DNA of 64,000 bases from Liolophura sinensis (GCF_032854445.1 NC_088298.1:8049504-8113503); one strand, 5' to 3'; counted from the stretch's first letter, positions 21,164 to 33,505 are shown. Notes: generated by a model from the letters alone, not told the origin. Program-made: numbers and translations.

Positions 21164-21442
21164 ACGTGCTGGGGTAAAACTTTGCTATATATTGGTGGTG
21201 AAATAAAATGCATGGAATATCAGAACAAGTGCACCAAACAGTGAAGAGGCTGGATGACCGTTTGAACGAAGACAACAAACTCCCTGCCATCCCACGTCTG
21301 TCTTGGCTTAGATGGACCATACAAGTCACGCTAGGGGCGATAACTCATATCCACATTTCCCCACCCACCATGGGTACATACATCTTTGTATTAATAAAGA
21401 AAAAGTGAAAAAAAAAAAAAAAAAAAAAAAAAGAGGTTGCTA

Positions 21443-21560
21443 GCCTACAGCACCCGGTGTTCCCAGGCGGTCACCCATCCAAGTACTAACCGGGCTCGAC
21501 GTTGCTTAACTTCGGTGTTCGGACGAGAACCGGTGTTTTCAACGTGATATGGCCGTAGGC
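21443..21560 (-). rRNA. 5S rRNA: 5S rRNA, copy 56
   Basis: 118 nt; consensus. Confidence 0.98.
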
Positions 21561-21830
21561 ACGTGCTGGGGTAAAACTTTGCTATATATTGGTGGTGAAG
21601 TAAAATGCATGGAATATCAGAACAAGTGCACCAAACAGTGAAGAGGCTGGATGGCCGTTTGAACGAAGACAACAAACTGCCTGCCATCCCACGTCTGTCT
21701 TGGCTTAGATGGACCATTCAAGTCACGCTAGGGGCGATAACTCATATCCACATTTAACCACCCACCATGGGTATATACATCTTGGTATTAATGAAGAAAA
21801 AGAGAGAAAAAAAAAAAAAAGAGGTTGTTA

Positions 21831-21948
21831 GCCTACAGCACCCGGTGTTCCCAGGCGGTCACCCATCCAAGTACTAACCGGGCTCGACGTTGCTTAACCT
21901 CGGTGTTCGGACGAGAACCGGTGTTTTCAACGTGATATGGCCGTAGGC
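21831..21948 (-). rRNA. 5S rRNA: 5S rRNA, copy 57
   Basis: 118 nt; A50G. Confidence 0.97.
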
Positions 21949-22225
21949 ACGTGCTGGGGTAAAACTTTGCTATATATTGGTGGTGAAATAAAATGCATGG
22001 AATATCAGAACAAGTGCACCAAACAGTGAAGAGGCTGGATGGCCGTTTGAACGAAGACAACAAACTCCCTGCCATCCCACGTCTGTCTTGGCTTAGATGG
22101 ACCATACAAGTCACGCTAGGGGCGATAACTCATATCCACATTTTCCCCACCCACCATGGGTACATACATCTTTGTATTAATGAAGAAAAATAGAAAAAAA
22201 AGAAAAAAAAAAAAAGATGTTGCTA

Positions 22226-22343
22226 GCCTACAGCACCCGGTGTTCCCAGGCGGTCACCCATCCAAGTACTAACCGGGCTCGACGTTGCTTAACTTCGGTG
22301 TTCGGACGAGAACCGGTGTTTTCAACGTAATATGGCCGTAGGC
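22226..22343 (-). rRNA. 5S rRNA: 5S rRNA, copy 58
   Basis: 118 nt; C15T, counterpart of copy 38. Confidence 0.97.
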
Positions 22344-22621
22344 ACGTGCTGGGGTAAAACTTTGCTATATATTGGTGGTGAAATAAAATGCATGGAATAT
22401 CAGAACAAGTGCACTAAACAGTGAAGAGGCTGGATGGCCGTTTGAACGAAGACAACAAACTCCCTGCCATCCCACGTCTGTCTTGGCTTAGATGGACCAT
22501 ACAAGTCACGCTAGGTTCGATAACTCATATCCACATTTCCCCACCCACCATGGGTATATACATCTTTGTATTAATGAAGAAAAAGTGAAAAAAAAAAAAA
22601 AAAAAAAAAAAAAGGTTGCTA

Positions 22622-22739
22622 GCCTACAGCACCCGGTGTTCCCAGGCGGTCACCCATCCAAGTACTAACCGGGCTCGACGTTGCTTAACCTCGGTGTTCG
22701 GACGAGAACCGGTGTTTTCAACGTGATATGGCCGTAGGC
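22622..22739 (-). rRNA. 5S rRNA: 5S rRNA, copy 59
   Basis: 118 nt; A50G. Confidence 0.97.
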
Positions 22740-23013
22740 ACGTGCTGGGGTAAAACTTTGCTATATATTGGTGGTGAAATAAAATGCATGGATTATCAGA
22801 ACAAGTGCACCAAACAGTGAAGAGGCTGGATGGCCGTTTGAACGAAGACAACAAACTCCCTGCCATCCCACGTCTGTCTTGGCTTAGATGGACCATACAA
22901 GTCACGCTAGGGGCGATAAATCATATCCACATTTCCCCACCCACCATGGGTACATACATCTTTGTATTAATGAAGAAAAATAGAAAAAAAAAAAAAAACA
23001 AAAGAGGTTGCTA

Positions 23014-23131
23014 GCCTACAGCACCCGGTGTTCCCAGGCGGTCACCCATCCAAGTACTAACCGGGCTCGACGTTGCTTAACTTCGGTGTTCGGACGAGAA
23101 CCGGTGTTTTCAACGTGATATTTCCGTAGGC
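23014..23131 (-). rRNA. 5S rRNA: 5S rRNA, copy 60
   Basis: 118 nt; C10A, C9A only; counterpart of copy 40. Confidence 0.97.
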
Positions 23132-23405
23132 ACGTGCTGGGGTAAAACTTTGCTATATATTGCTGGTGAAATAAAATGCATGGAATATCAGAACAAGTGC
23201 ACCAAACAGTGAAGAGGCTGGATGGCCGTTTGAACGAAGACAACAAACTCCCTGCCATCCCACGTCTGTCTTGGCTTAGATGGACCATACAAGTCACGCT
23301 AGGGGCGATAACTCATATCCACATTTACCCACCCACCATGGGTACATACATCTTTGTATTAATGAAGAAAAATAGAAAAAAAAAAAAAAAAAAAAGAGGT
23401 TGTTA

Positions 23406-23523
23406 GCCTACAGCACCCGGTGTTCCCAGGCGGTCACCCATCCAAGTACTAACCGGGCTCGACGTTGCTTAACTTCAGTGTTCGGACGAGAACCGGTGTT
23501 TTCAACGTGATATGGCCGTAAGC
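23406..23523 (-). rRNA. 5S rRNA: 5S rRNA, copy 61
   Basis: 118 nt; C47T and C3T, the latter turning a helix I C-G pair into U-G. Confidence 0.97.
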
Positions 23524-23798
23524 ACGTGCTGGGGTAAAACTTTGCTATATATTGGTGGTGAAATAAAATGCATGGAATATCAGAACAAGTGCACCAAACA
23601 GTGAAGAGGCTGGATGGCCGTTTGAACAACGACAACAAACTCCCTGCCATCCCACGTCTGTCTTGGCTTAGATGGACCATACAAGTCACGCTAGGGGCGA
23701 TAAATCATATCCACATTTCCCCACCCACCATGGGTACATACATCTTTGTATTAATGAAGAAAAAGAGAAAAAAAAAAAAAAAAAAAAAGAGGTTGCTA

Positions 23799-23916
23799 GC
23801 CTACAGCACCCGGTGTTCCCAGGCGGTCACCCATCCAAGTACTAACCGGGCTCGACGTTGTTTAACTTCGGTGTTCGGACGAGAACCGGTGTTTTCAACG
23901 TGATATGGCCGTAGGC
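23799..23916 (-). rRNA. 5S rRNA: 5S rRNA, copy 62
   Basis: 118 nt; G56A, with spacer T-16A. Confidence 0.97.
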
Positions 23917-24190
23917 ACGTGCTGGGGTAAATCTTTGCTATATATTGGTGGTGAAATAAAATGCATGGAATATCAGAACAAGTGCACCAAACAGTGAAGA
24001 GGCTGGATGGCCGTTTGAACGAAGACAACAAACTCCCTGCCATCCCACGTCTGTCTTGGCTTAGATGGACCATACAAGTCACGCTAGGGGCGATAACTCA
24101 TATCCACATTTCCCCACCCACCATGGGTATATACATCTTGGTATTAATCAAGAAAAAATGAAAAAAAAAAAAAAAAAAAAGAGGTTGCTA

Positions 24191-24309
24191 GCCTACAGCA
24201 CACAGGGTTTCCCAGGCGGTCACCCATCCAAGTACTAACCGGGCTCGACGTTGCTTAACTTCGGTGTTCGGACGAGAACCGGTGTTTTCAACGTGATATG
24301 GCCGAAGGA
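24191..24309 (-). rRNA. 5S rRNA: 5S rRNA, copy 63 (diverged 3' part)
   Basis: 119 nt; several changes plus one extra base at nt 100-108, A5T and G1T. Helix I is weakened at two pairs. Possibly non-functional. Confidence 0.92.
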
Positions 24310-24576
24310 AGGTGCTGGGGTAAAACTTTGCTATATATTGGTGGTGAAATAAAATGCATGGAATATCAGAACAAGTGCACCAAACAGTGAAGAGGCTGGA
24401 TGGCCGTTTGAACGAAGACAACAAACTCCCTGCCATCCCACGTCTGTCTTGGCTTAGATGGACCATACAAGTCACGCTAGGGGCGATAACTCATATCCAC
24501 ATTTCCCCACCCACCATGGGTACATACATCTTTGTATTAATGAAGAAAAAGAGAAAAAAAAAAAAAGAGGTTGTTA

Positions 24577-24694
24577 GCCTACAGCACCCGGTGTTCCCAG
24601 GCGGTCACCCATCCAAGTACTAACCGGGCACGACGTTGCTTAACTTCGGTGTTCGGACGAGAACCGGTGTTTTCAACGTGATATGGCCGTAGGC
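24577..24694 (-). rRNA. 5S rRNA: 5S rRNA, copy 64
   Basis: 118 nt; A65T. Confidence 0.97.
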
Positions 24695-24960
24695 ACGTGC
24701 TGGGGTAAAACTTTGCTATATATTGGTGGTGAAATAAAATGCATGGAATATCAGAACAAGTGCACCAAACAGTGAAGAGGCTGGATGGCCGTTTGAACGA
24801 AGACAACAAACTCCCTGCCATCCCACGTCTGTCTTGGCTTAGATGGACCATACAAGTCACGCTAGGGGCGATAACTCATATCCACATTTCCCCACCCACC
24901 ATGGGTATATACATCTTTGTATTAATAAAGAAAAAGAGAAAAAAAAAAAAGAGGTTGTTA

Positions 24961-25078
24961 GCCTACAGCACCCGGTGTTTCCAGGGGGTCACCCATCCAA
25001 GTACTAACCGGGCTCGACGTTGCTGAACTTCGGTGTTCGGGCGAGAACCGGTGTTTTCAACGTGATATGGCCGTAGGC
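24961..25078 (-). rRNA. 5S rRNA: 5S rRNA, copy 65
   Basis: 118 nt; G99A, G93C, A54C, T38C. Full four-change allele also at 38951 and 55324, and at 34272 with one more change. Confidence 0.96.
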
Positions 25079-25358
25079 ACGTGCTGGGGTAAAACTTTGC
25101 TATATATTGGTGGTGAAATAAAATGCATGGAATATCAGAACAAGTGCACCAAACAGTGAAGAGGCTGGATGGCCGTTTGAACGAAGACAACAAACTCCCT
25201 GCCATCCCACGTCTGTCTTGGCTTAGATGGACCATACAGGTAACACTAGGGGCGATAACTCATATCCACATTTCCCCACCCACCATGGGTATATACATCT
25301 TGGTATTAATGAAGAAAAAGTGAAAAAAAAAAAAAGAAAAAAAAAAAAGAGGTTGTTA

Positions 25359-25476
25359 GCCTACAGCACCCGGTGTTCCCAGGCGGTCACCCATTCAAGT
25401 ACTAACCGGGCACGACGTTGCTTAACTTCGGTGTTCGGACGAGAACCGGTGTTTTCAACGTGATATGGCCGTAGGC
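25359..25476 (-). rRNA. 5S rRNA: 5S rRNA, copy 66
   Basis: 118 nt; G82A in box C and A65T, as at 29233, 34670, 39349, 47533, 49096 and 55721. Confidence 0.97.
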
Positions 25477-25750
25477 ACGTGCTGGGGTAAAACTTTGCTA
25501 TATATTGGTGGTGAAATAAAATGCATGGAATATCAGAACAAGTGCACCAAACAGTGAAGAGGCTGGATGGCCGTTTGAACGAAGACAACAAACTCCCTGC
25601 CATCCCACGTCTGTCTTGGCTTAGATGGACCATACAAGTCACGCTAGGGGCGATAACTCATATCCACATTTCCCCACCCACCATGGGTATATACATCTTG
25701 GTATTAATCAAGAAAAAATGAAAAAAAAAAAAAAAAAAAAGAGGTTGCTA

Positions 25751-25868
25751 GCCTACAGCACCCGGTGTTCCCAGGCGGTCACCCATCCAAGTACTAACCA
25801 GGCTCGACGTTGCTTAACTTCGGTGTTCGGACGAGAACCGGTGTTTTCAACGTGATATGGCCGTAGGA
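25751..25868 (-). rRNA. 5S rRNA: 5S rRNA, copy 67 (nt 1 variant)
   Basis: 118 nt; C69T, G1T. Confidence 0.96.
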
Positions 25869-26132
25869 AGGTGCTGGGGTAAAACTTTGCTATATATTGG
25901 TGGTGAAATAAAATGCATGGAATATCAGAACAAGTGCACCAAACAGTGAAGAGGCTGGATGGCCGTTTGAACGAAGACAACAAACTCCCTGCCATCCCAC
26001 GTCTGTCTTGGCTTAGATGGACCATACAAGTCACGCTAGGGGCGATAATTCATATCCACATTGCCCCACCCACCATGGGTACATACATCTTTGTATTAAT
26101 GAAGAAAAAGTGAAAAAAAAAAGAGGTTGTTA

Positions 26133-26250
26133 GCCTACAGCACCCGGTGTTCCCAGGCGGTCACCCATCCAAGTACTAACCGGGCTGGACGTTGCTTAAC
26201 TTCGGTGTTCGGACGAGAACCGGTGTTTTCAACGTGATATGGCCGTCGGC
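26133..26250 (-). rRNA. 5S rRNA: 5S rRNA, copy 68
   Basis: 118 nt; G64C, T4G. T4G breaks the U4-A115 pair; same pair of changes at 35447, 40122, 48310, 49873 and 56500. Confidence 0.96.
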
Positions 26251-26520
26251 ACGTGCTGGGGTAAAACTTTGCTATATATTGGTGGTGAAATAAAATGCAT
26301 GGAATATCAGAACAAGTGCACCAAACAGTGAAGAGGCTGGATGGCCGTTTGAACGAAGACAACAAACTCCCTGCCATCCCACGTCTGTCTTGGCTTAGAT
26401 GGACCATACAAGTCACGCTAGGGGCGATAACTCATATCCACATTTCCCCACCCACCATGGGTACATACATCTTTGTATTAATGAAGAAAAAGACAGAAAA
26501 AAAAAAAAAAGAGGTTGTTA

Positions 26521-26639
26521 GCCTACAGCACCCGGTGTTCCCAGGCGGTCACCCATCCAAGTACTAACCGGGCTCGACGTTGCTTAACTTCGGTGTTCGG
26601 ACAAGAACCGGTGTTTTAAAACGTGATATGGCCGTAGGC
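26521..26639 (-). rRNA. 5S rRNA: 5S rRNA, copy 69 (one insertion)
   Basis: 119 nt; C36T, and the G at nt 21 replaced by TT. Confidence 0.95.
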
Positions 26640-26909
26640 ACGTGCTGGGGTAAAACTTTGCTATATATTGGTGGTGAAATAAAATGCATGGAATATCAGA
26701 ACAAGTGCACCAAACAGTGAAGAGGCTGGATGGCCGTTTGAACGAAGACAACAAACTCCCTGCCATCCCACGTCTGTCTTGGCTTAGATGGACCATACAA
26801 GTCACGCTAGGGGCGATAACTCATATCCACATTTCCCCACCCACCATGGGTACATACATCTTTGTATTAATGAAGAAAAAGACAGAAAAAAAAAAAAAAG
26901 AGGTTGTTA

Positions 26910-27027
26910 GCCTACAGCACCCGGTGTTCCCAGGCGGTCACCCATCCAAGTACTAACCGGGCTCGACGTTGCTTAACTTCGGTGTTCGGACAAGAACCGG
27001 TGTTTTCAACGTGATATGGCCGTAGGC
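26910..27027 (-). rRNA. 5S rRNA: 5S rRNA, copy 70
   Basis: 118 nt; C36T. Confidence 0.97.
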
Positions 27028-27301
27028 ACGTGCTGGGGTAAAACTTTGCTATATATTGGTGGTGAAATAAAATGCATGGAATATCAGAACAAGTGCACCA
27101 AACAGTGAAGAGGCTGGATGGCCGTTTGAACGAAGACAACAAACTCCCTGCCATCCCACGTCTGTCTTGGCTTAGATGGACCATACAAGTCACGCTAGGG
27201 GCGATAACTCATATCCACATTTCCCCACCCACCATGGGTATATACATCTTGGTATTAATCAAGAAAAAATGAAAAAAAAAAAAAAAAAAAAGAGGTTGCT
27301 A

Positions 27302-27419
27302 GCCTACAGCACCCGGTGTTCCCAGACGGTCACCCATCCAAGTACTAACCGGGCTCGACGTTGCTTAACTTCGGTGTTCGGACGAGAACCGGTGTTTTCA
27401 ACGTGATATGGCCGTAGGA
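27302..27419 (-). rRNA. 5S rRNA: 5S rRNA, copy 71 (nt 1 variant)
   Basis: 118 nt; C94T, G1T. Confidence 0.96.
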
Positions 27420-27686
27420 AGGTGCTGGGGTAAAACTTTGCTATATATTGGTGGTGAAATAAAATGCATGGAATATCAGAACAAGTGCACCAAACAGTGA
27501 AGAGGCTGGATGGCCGTTTGAACGAAGACAACAAACTCCCTGCCATCCCACGTCTGTCTTGGCTTAGATGGACCATACAAGTCACGCTAGGGGCGATAAC
27601 TCATATCCACATTTCCCCACCCACCATGGGTACATACATCTTTGTATTAATGAAGAAAAAGAGAAAAAAAAAAAAAGAGGTTGTTA

Positions 27687-27804
27687 GCCTACAACACCCG
27701 GTGTTCCCAGGCGGTCACCCATCCAAGTACTAACCGGGCACGACGTTGCTTAACTTCGGTGTTCGGACGAGAACCGGTGTTTTCAACGTGATATGGCCGT
27801 AGGC
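27687..27804 (-). rRNA. 5S rRNA: 5S rRNA, copy 72
   Basis: 118 nt; C111T, A65T. Confidence 0.97.
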
Positions 27805-28068
27805 ACGTGCTGGGGTAAAACTTTGCTATATATTGGTGGTGAAATAAAATGCATGGAATATCAGAACAAGTGCACCAAACAGTGAAGAGGCTGGATGGCC
27901 GTTTGAACGAAGACAACAAACTCCCTGCCATCCCACGTCTGTCTTGGCTTAGATGGACCATACAAGTCACGCTAGGGGCGATAACTCATATCCACATTTC
28001 CCCACCCACCATGGGTACATACATCTTTGTATTAATGAAGAAAAAGTGAAAAAAAAAAGAGCTTGGTA

Positions 28069-28186
28069 GTCTACAGCACCCGGTGTTCCCAGGCGGTCAC
28101 CCATCCAAGTACTAACCGGGCTCGACGTTGCTTAACTTCGGTGTTCGGACGAGAACCGGTGTTTTCAACGTGATATGGCCGTAGGC
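28069..28186 (-). rRNA. 5S rRNA: 5S rRNA, copy 73
   Basis: 118 nt; private G117A in helix I. Confidence 0.97.
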
Positions 28187-28450
28187 ACGTGCTGGGGTAA
28201 AACTTTGCTATATATTGGTGGTGAAATAAAATGCATGGAATATCAGAACAAGTGCACCAAACAGTGAAGAGGCTGGATGGCCGTTTGAACGAAGACAACA
28301 AACTCCCTGCCATCCCACGTCTGTCTTGGCTTAGATGGACCATACAAGTCACGCTAGGGGCGATAACTCATATCCACATTTCCCCACCCACCATGGGTAC
28401 ATACATCTTTGTATTAATGAAGAAAAAGTGAAAAAAAAAAGAGCTTGGTA

Positions 28451-28568
28451 GCCTACAGCACCCGGTGTTCCCAGGCGGTCACCCATCCAAGTACTAACCG
28501 GGCTCGACGTTGCTTAACTTCGGTGTTCGGACGAGAACCGGTGTTTTCAACGTGATATGGCCGTAGGC
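28451..28568 (-). rRNA. 5S rRNA: 5S rRNA, copy 74
   Basis: 118 nt; consensus gene. Spacer -1 is changed, removing the start-site CACGTG. Confidence 0.98.
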
Positions 28569-28834
28569 TCGTGCTGGGGTAAAACTTTGCTATATATTGG
28601 TGGTGAAATAAAATGCATGGAATATCAGAACAAGTGCACCAAACAGTGAAGAGGCTGGATGGCCGTTTGAACGAAGACAACAAACTCCCTGCCATCCCAC
28701 GTCTGTCTTGGCTTAGATGGACCATACAAGTCACGCTAGGGGCGATAACTCATATCCACATTTCCCCACCCACCATGGGTATATACATCTTTGTATTAAT
28801 AAAGAAAAAGAGAAAAAAAAAAAAGAGGTTGTTA

Positions 28835-28952
28835 GCCTACAGCACCCGGTGTTTCCAGGGGGTCACCCATCCAAGTACTAACCGGGCTCGACGTTGCTTA
28901 ACTTCGGTGTTCGGGCGAGAACCGGTGTTTTCAACGTGATATGGCCGTAGGC
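28835..28952 (-). rRNA. 5S rRNA: 5S rRNA, copy 75
   Basis: 118 nt; G99A, G93C, T38C, lacking the A54C of its relatives. Confidence 0.96.
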
Positions 28953-29232
28953 ACGTGCTGGGGTAAAACTTTGCTATATATTGGTGGTGAAATAAAATGC
29001 ATGGAATATCAGAACAAGTGCACCAAACAGTGAAGAGGCTGGATGGCCGTTTGAACGAAGACAACAAACTCCCTGCCATCCCACGTCTGTCTTGGCTTAG
29101 ATGGACCATACAGGTAACACTAGGGGCGATAACTCATATCCACATTTCCCCACCCACCATGGGTATATACATCTTGGTATTAATGAAGAAAAAGTGAAAA
29201 AAAAAAAAAGAAAAAAAAAAAAGAGGTTGTTA

Positions 29233-29350
29233 GCCTACAGCACCCGGTGTTCCCAGGCGGTCACCCATTCAAGTACTAACCGGGCACGACGTTGCTTAAC
29301 TTCGGTGTTCGGACGAGAACCGGTGTTTTCAACGTGATATGGCCGTAGGC
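29233..29350 (-). rRNA. 5S rRNA: 5S rRNA, copy 76
   Basis: 118 nt; G82A, A65T. Confidence 0.97.
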
Positions 29351-29626
29351 ACGTGCTGGGGTAAAACTTTGCTATATATTGGTGGTGAAATAAAATGCAT
29401 GGAATATCAGAACAAGTGCACCAAACAGTGAAGAGGCTGGATGGCCGTTTGAACGAAGACAACAAACTCCCTGCCATCCCACGTCTGTCTTGGCTTAGAT
29501 GGACCATACAAGTCACGCTAGGGGCGATAACTCATATCCACATTTCCCCACCCACCATGGGATATACATCTTGGTATTATGAAGAAAAAGTGAAAAAACA
29601 AAAAAAAAAAAAAAAAGAGGTTGCTA

Positions 29627-29747
29627 GCCTACAGCAACCCCGGTGTTCCCAGGCGGTCACCCATCCAAGTACTGACCGGAGCTCGACGTTGTTTAACTTC
29701 GGTGTTCGGACGAGAACCGGTGTTTTCAACGTGATATGGCCGTAGGC
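29627..29747 (-). rRNA. 5S rRNA: 5S rRNA, copy 77 (three insertions)
   Basis: 121 nt; T73C, G56A, two extra bases near nt 106-109 and one near nt 67. The equivalent copy at 35065 has none of these indels. Confidence 0.92.
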
Positions 29748-30009
29748 ACGTGCTGGGGTAAATCTTTGCTATATATTGGTGGTGAAATAAAATGCATGGA
29801 ATATCAGAACAAGTGCACCAAACAGTGAAGAGGCTGGATGGCCGTTTGAACGAAGACAACAAACTCCCTGCCATCCCACGTCTGTCTTTGGCTTAGATGG
29901 ACCATACAAGTCACGCTAGGGCGATAATTCATATCCACATTTCCCCACCCACCATGGGTACATACATCTTGTATAATGAAGAAAAAGTGAAAAAAAAAAG
30001 AGGTTTTTA

Positions 30010-30128
30010 GCCTACAGCACCCGGTGTTCCCAGGCGGTCACCCATCCAAGGTACTAACCGGGCTGGACGTTGCTTAACTTCGGTGTTCGGACGAGAACCG
30101 GTGTTTTCAACGTGATATGGCCGTCGGC
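30010..30128 (-). rRNA. 5S rRNA: 5S rRNA, copy 78 (one insertion)
   Basis: 119 nt; G64C, T4G and one extra C near nt 78. Confidence 0.94.
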
Positions 30129-30397
30129 ACGTGCTGGGGTAAAACTTTGCTATATATTGGTGGTGAAATAAAATGCATGGAATATCAGAACAAGTGCACC
30201 AAACAGTGAAGAGGCTGGATGGCCGTTTGAACGAAGACAACAAACTCCTGCCATCCCACGTCTGTCTTGGCTTAGATGGACCATACAAGTCACGCTAGGG
30301 GCGATAACTCATATCCACATTTCCCCACCCACCATGGGTACATACATCTTTGTATTAATGAAGAAAAAGACAGAAAAAAAAAAAAAAGAGGTTGTTA

Positions 30398-30515
30398 GCC
30401 TACAGCACCCGGTGTTCCCAGGCGGTCACCCATCCAAGTACTAACCGGGCTCGACGTTGCTTAACTTCGGTGTTCGGACAAGAACCGGTGTTTTCAACGT
30501 GATATGGCCGTAGGC
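30398..30515 (-). rRNA. 5S rRNA: 5S rRNA, copy 79
   Basis: 118 nt; C36T. Confidence 0.97.
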
Positions 30516-30788
30516 ACGTGCTGGGGTAAAACTTTGCTATATATTGGTGGTGAAAAAAAATGCATGGAATATCAGAACAAGTGCACCAAACAGTGAAGAG
30601 GCTGGATGGCCGTTTGAACGAAGACAACAAACTCCCTGCCATCCCACGTCTGTCTTGGCTTAGATGGACCATACAAGTCACGCTAGGGCGATAACTCATA
30701 TCCACATTTCCCCACCCACCATGGGTATATACATCTTGGTATTAATCAAGAAAAAATGAAAAAAAAAAAAAAAAAAAAGAGGTTGCTA

Positions 30789-30907
30789 GCCTACAGCACC
30801 CGGTGTTCCCAGGCGGTCACCCATCCAAGTACTAACCGGGCTCGACGTTGTTTAACTTCGAGTGTTCGGACGAGAACCGGTGTTTTCAACGTGATATGGC
30901 CGTAGGC
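30789..30907 (-). rRNA. 5S rRNA: 5S rRNA, copy 80 (one insertion)
   Basis: 119 nt; G56A and one extra T near nt 46-47. Confidence 0.94.
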
Positions 30908-31184
30908 ACGTGCTGGGGTAAATCTTTGCTATATATTGGTGGTGAAATAAAATGCATGGAATATCAGAACAAGTGCACCAAACAGTGAAGAGGCTGGATG
31001 GCCGTTTGAACGAAGACAACAAACTCCCTGCCATCCCACGTCTGTCTTGGCTTAGATGGACCATACAAGTCACGCTAGGGGCGATAACTCATATCCACAT
31101 TTCCCCACCCACCATGGGTATATACATCTTGGTATTATGAAGAAAAAGTGAAAAAACAAAAAAAAAAAAAAAAAGAGGTTGCTA

Positions 31185-31304
31185 GCCTACAGCACCCGGT
31201 GTTCCCAGGCGGTCACCCATCCAAGTACTGACCGGGCTCGACGTTGTTTAACTTCGGATGTTCGGACGAGAACCGGTGTTTTCAACGTGATATGGCCGTA
31301 GGGC
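31185..31304 (-). rRNA. 5S rRNA: 5S rRNA, copy 81 (two insertions)
   Basis: 120 nt; T73C, G56A, one extra base near nt 46 and one C at nt 2-3. Confidence 0.93.
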
Positions 31305-31567
31305 ACGTGCTGGGGTAAATCTTTGCTATATATTGGTGGTGAAATAAAATGCATGGAATATCAGAACAAGTGCACCAAACAGTGAAGAGGCTGGATGGCC
31401 GTTTGAACGAAGACAACAAACTCCCTGCCATCCCACGTCTGTCTTGGCTTAGATGGACCATACAAGTCACGCTAGGGGCGATAATTCATATCCACATTTC
31501 CCCACCCACCATGGGTACATACATCTTTGTATTAATGAAGAAAAAGTGAAAAAAAAAGAGGTTGTTA

Positions 31568-31684
31568 GCCTACAGCACCCGTGTTCCCAGGCGGTCACCC
31601 ATCCAAGTACTAACCGGGCTGGACGTTGCTTAACTTCGGTGTTCGGACGAGAACCGGTGTTTTCAACGTGATATGGCCGTCGGC
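31568..31684 (-). rRNA. 5S rRNA: 5S rRNA, copy 82 (one deletion)
   Basis: 117 nt; G64C, T4G and one C missing near nt 104-105. T9 terminator, the shortest seen. Confidence 0.94.
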
Positions 31685-31954
31685 ACGTGCTGGGGTAAAA
31701 CTTTGCTATATATTGGTGGTGAAATAAAATGCATGGAATATCAGAACAAGTGCACCAAACAGTGAAGAGGCTGGATGGCCGTTTGAACGAAGACAACAAA
31801 CTCCCTGCCATCCCACGTCTGTCTTGGCTTAGATGGACCATACAAGTCACGCTAGGGGCGATAACTCATATCCACATTTCCCCACCCACCATGGGTACAT
31901 ACATCTTTGTATTAATGAAGAAAAAGACAGAAAAAAAAAAAAAAGAGGTTGTTA

Positions 31955-32072
31955 GCCTACAGCACCCGGTGTTCCCAGGCGGTCACCCATCCAAGTACTA
32001 ACCGGGCTCGACGTTGCTTAACTTCGGTGTTCGGACAAGAACCGGTGTTTTCAACGTGATATGGCCGTAGGC
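31955..32072 (-). rRNA. 5S rRNA: 5S rRNA, copy 83
   Basis: 118 nt; C36T. Confidence 0.97.
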
Positions 32073-32346
32073 ACGTGCTGGGGTAAAACTTTGCTATATA
32101 TTGGTGGTGAAAAAAAATGCATGGAATATCAGAACAAGTGCACCAAACAGTGAAGAGGCTGGATGGCCGTTTGAACGAAGACAACAAACTCCCTGCCATC
32201 CCACGTCTGTCTTGGCTTAGATGGACCATACAAGTCACGCTAGGGGCGATAACTCATATCCACATTTCCCCACCCACCATGGGTATATACATCTTGGTAT
32301 TAATCAAGAAAAAATGAAAAAAAAAAAAAAAAAAAAGAGGTTGCTA

Positions 32347-32464
32347 GCCTACAGCACCCGGTGTTCCCAGGCGGTCACCCATCCAAGTACTAACCGAGCT
32401 CGACGTTGCTTAACTTCGGTGTTCGGACGAGAACCGGTGTTTTCAACGTGATATGGCCGTAGGA
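32347..32464 (-). rRNA. 5S rRNA: 5S rRNA, copy 84 (nt 1 variant)
   Basis: 118 nt; C68T in the intermediate element, G1T. Confidence 0.96.
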
Positions 32465-32731
32465 AGGTGCTGGGGTAAAACTTTGCTATATATTGGTGGT
32501 GAAATAAAATGCATGGAATATCAGAACAAGTGCACCAAACAGTGAAGAGGCTGGATGGCCGTTTGAACGAAGACAACAAACTCCCTGCCATCCCACGTCT
32601 GTCTTGGCTTAGATGGACCATACAAGTCACGCTAGGGGCGATAACTCATATCCACATTTCCCCACCCACCATGGGTACATACATCTTTGTATTAATAAAG
32701 AAAAAGAGAAAAAAAAAAAAAAAGGTTGTTA

Positions 32732-32849
32732 GCCTACAGCACCCGGTGTTCCCAGGCGGTCACCCATCCAAGTACTAACCGGGCACGACGTTGCTTAACT
32801 TCGGTGTTCGGACGAGAACCGGTGTTTTCAACGTGATATGGCCGTAGGC
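32732..32849 (-). rRNA. 5S rRNA: 5S rRNA, copy 85
   Basis: 118 nt; A65T. Confidence 0.97.
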
Positions 32850-33123
32850 ACGTGCTGGGGTAAAACTTTGCTATATATTGGTGGTGAAATAAAATGCATG
32901 GAATATCAGAACAAGTGCACCAAACAGTGAAGAGGCTGGATGGCCGTTTGAACGAAGACAACAAACTCCCTGCCATCCCACGTCTGTCTTGGCTTAGATG
33001 GACCATACAAGTCACGCTAGGGGCGATAACTCATATCCACATTTCCCCACCCACCATGGGTATATACATCTTGGTATTAATCAAGAAAAAATGAAAAAAA
33101 AAAAAAAAAAAAAGAGGTTGTTA

Positions 33124-33241
33124 GCCTACAGCACCCGGTGTTCCCAGGCGGTCACCCATCCAAGTACTAACCGGGCACGACGTTGCTTAACTTCGGTGTT
33201 CGGACGAGAACCGGTGTTTTCAACGTGATATGGCCGTAGGC
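33124..33241 (-). rRNA. 5S rRNA: 5S rRNA, copy 86
   Basis: 118 nt; A65T; identical allele to its neighbour copy 85. Confidence 0.97.
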
Positions 33242-33505
33242 ACGTGCTGGGGTAAAACTTTGCTATATATTGGTGGTGAAATAAAATGCATGGAATATCA
33301 GAACAAGTGCACCAAACAGTGAAGAGGCTGGATGGCCGTTTGAACGAAGACAACAAACTCCCTGCCATCCCACGTCTGTCTTGGCTTAGATGGACCATAC
33401 AAGTCACGCTAGGGGCGATAACTCATATCCACATTTCCCCACCCACCATGGGTACATACATCTTTGTATTAATGAAGAAAAAGTGAAAAAAAAAAGAGCT
33501 TGGTA

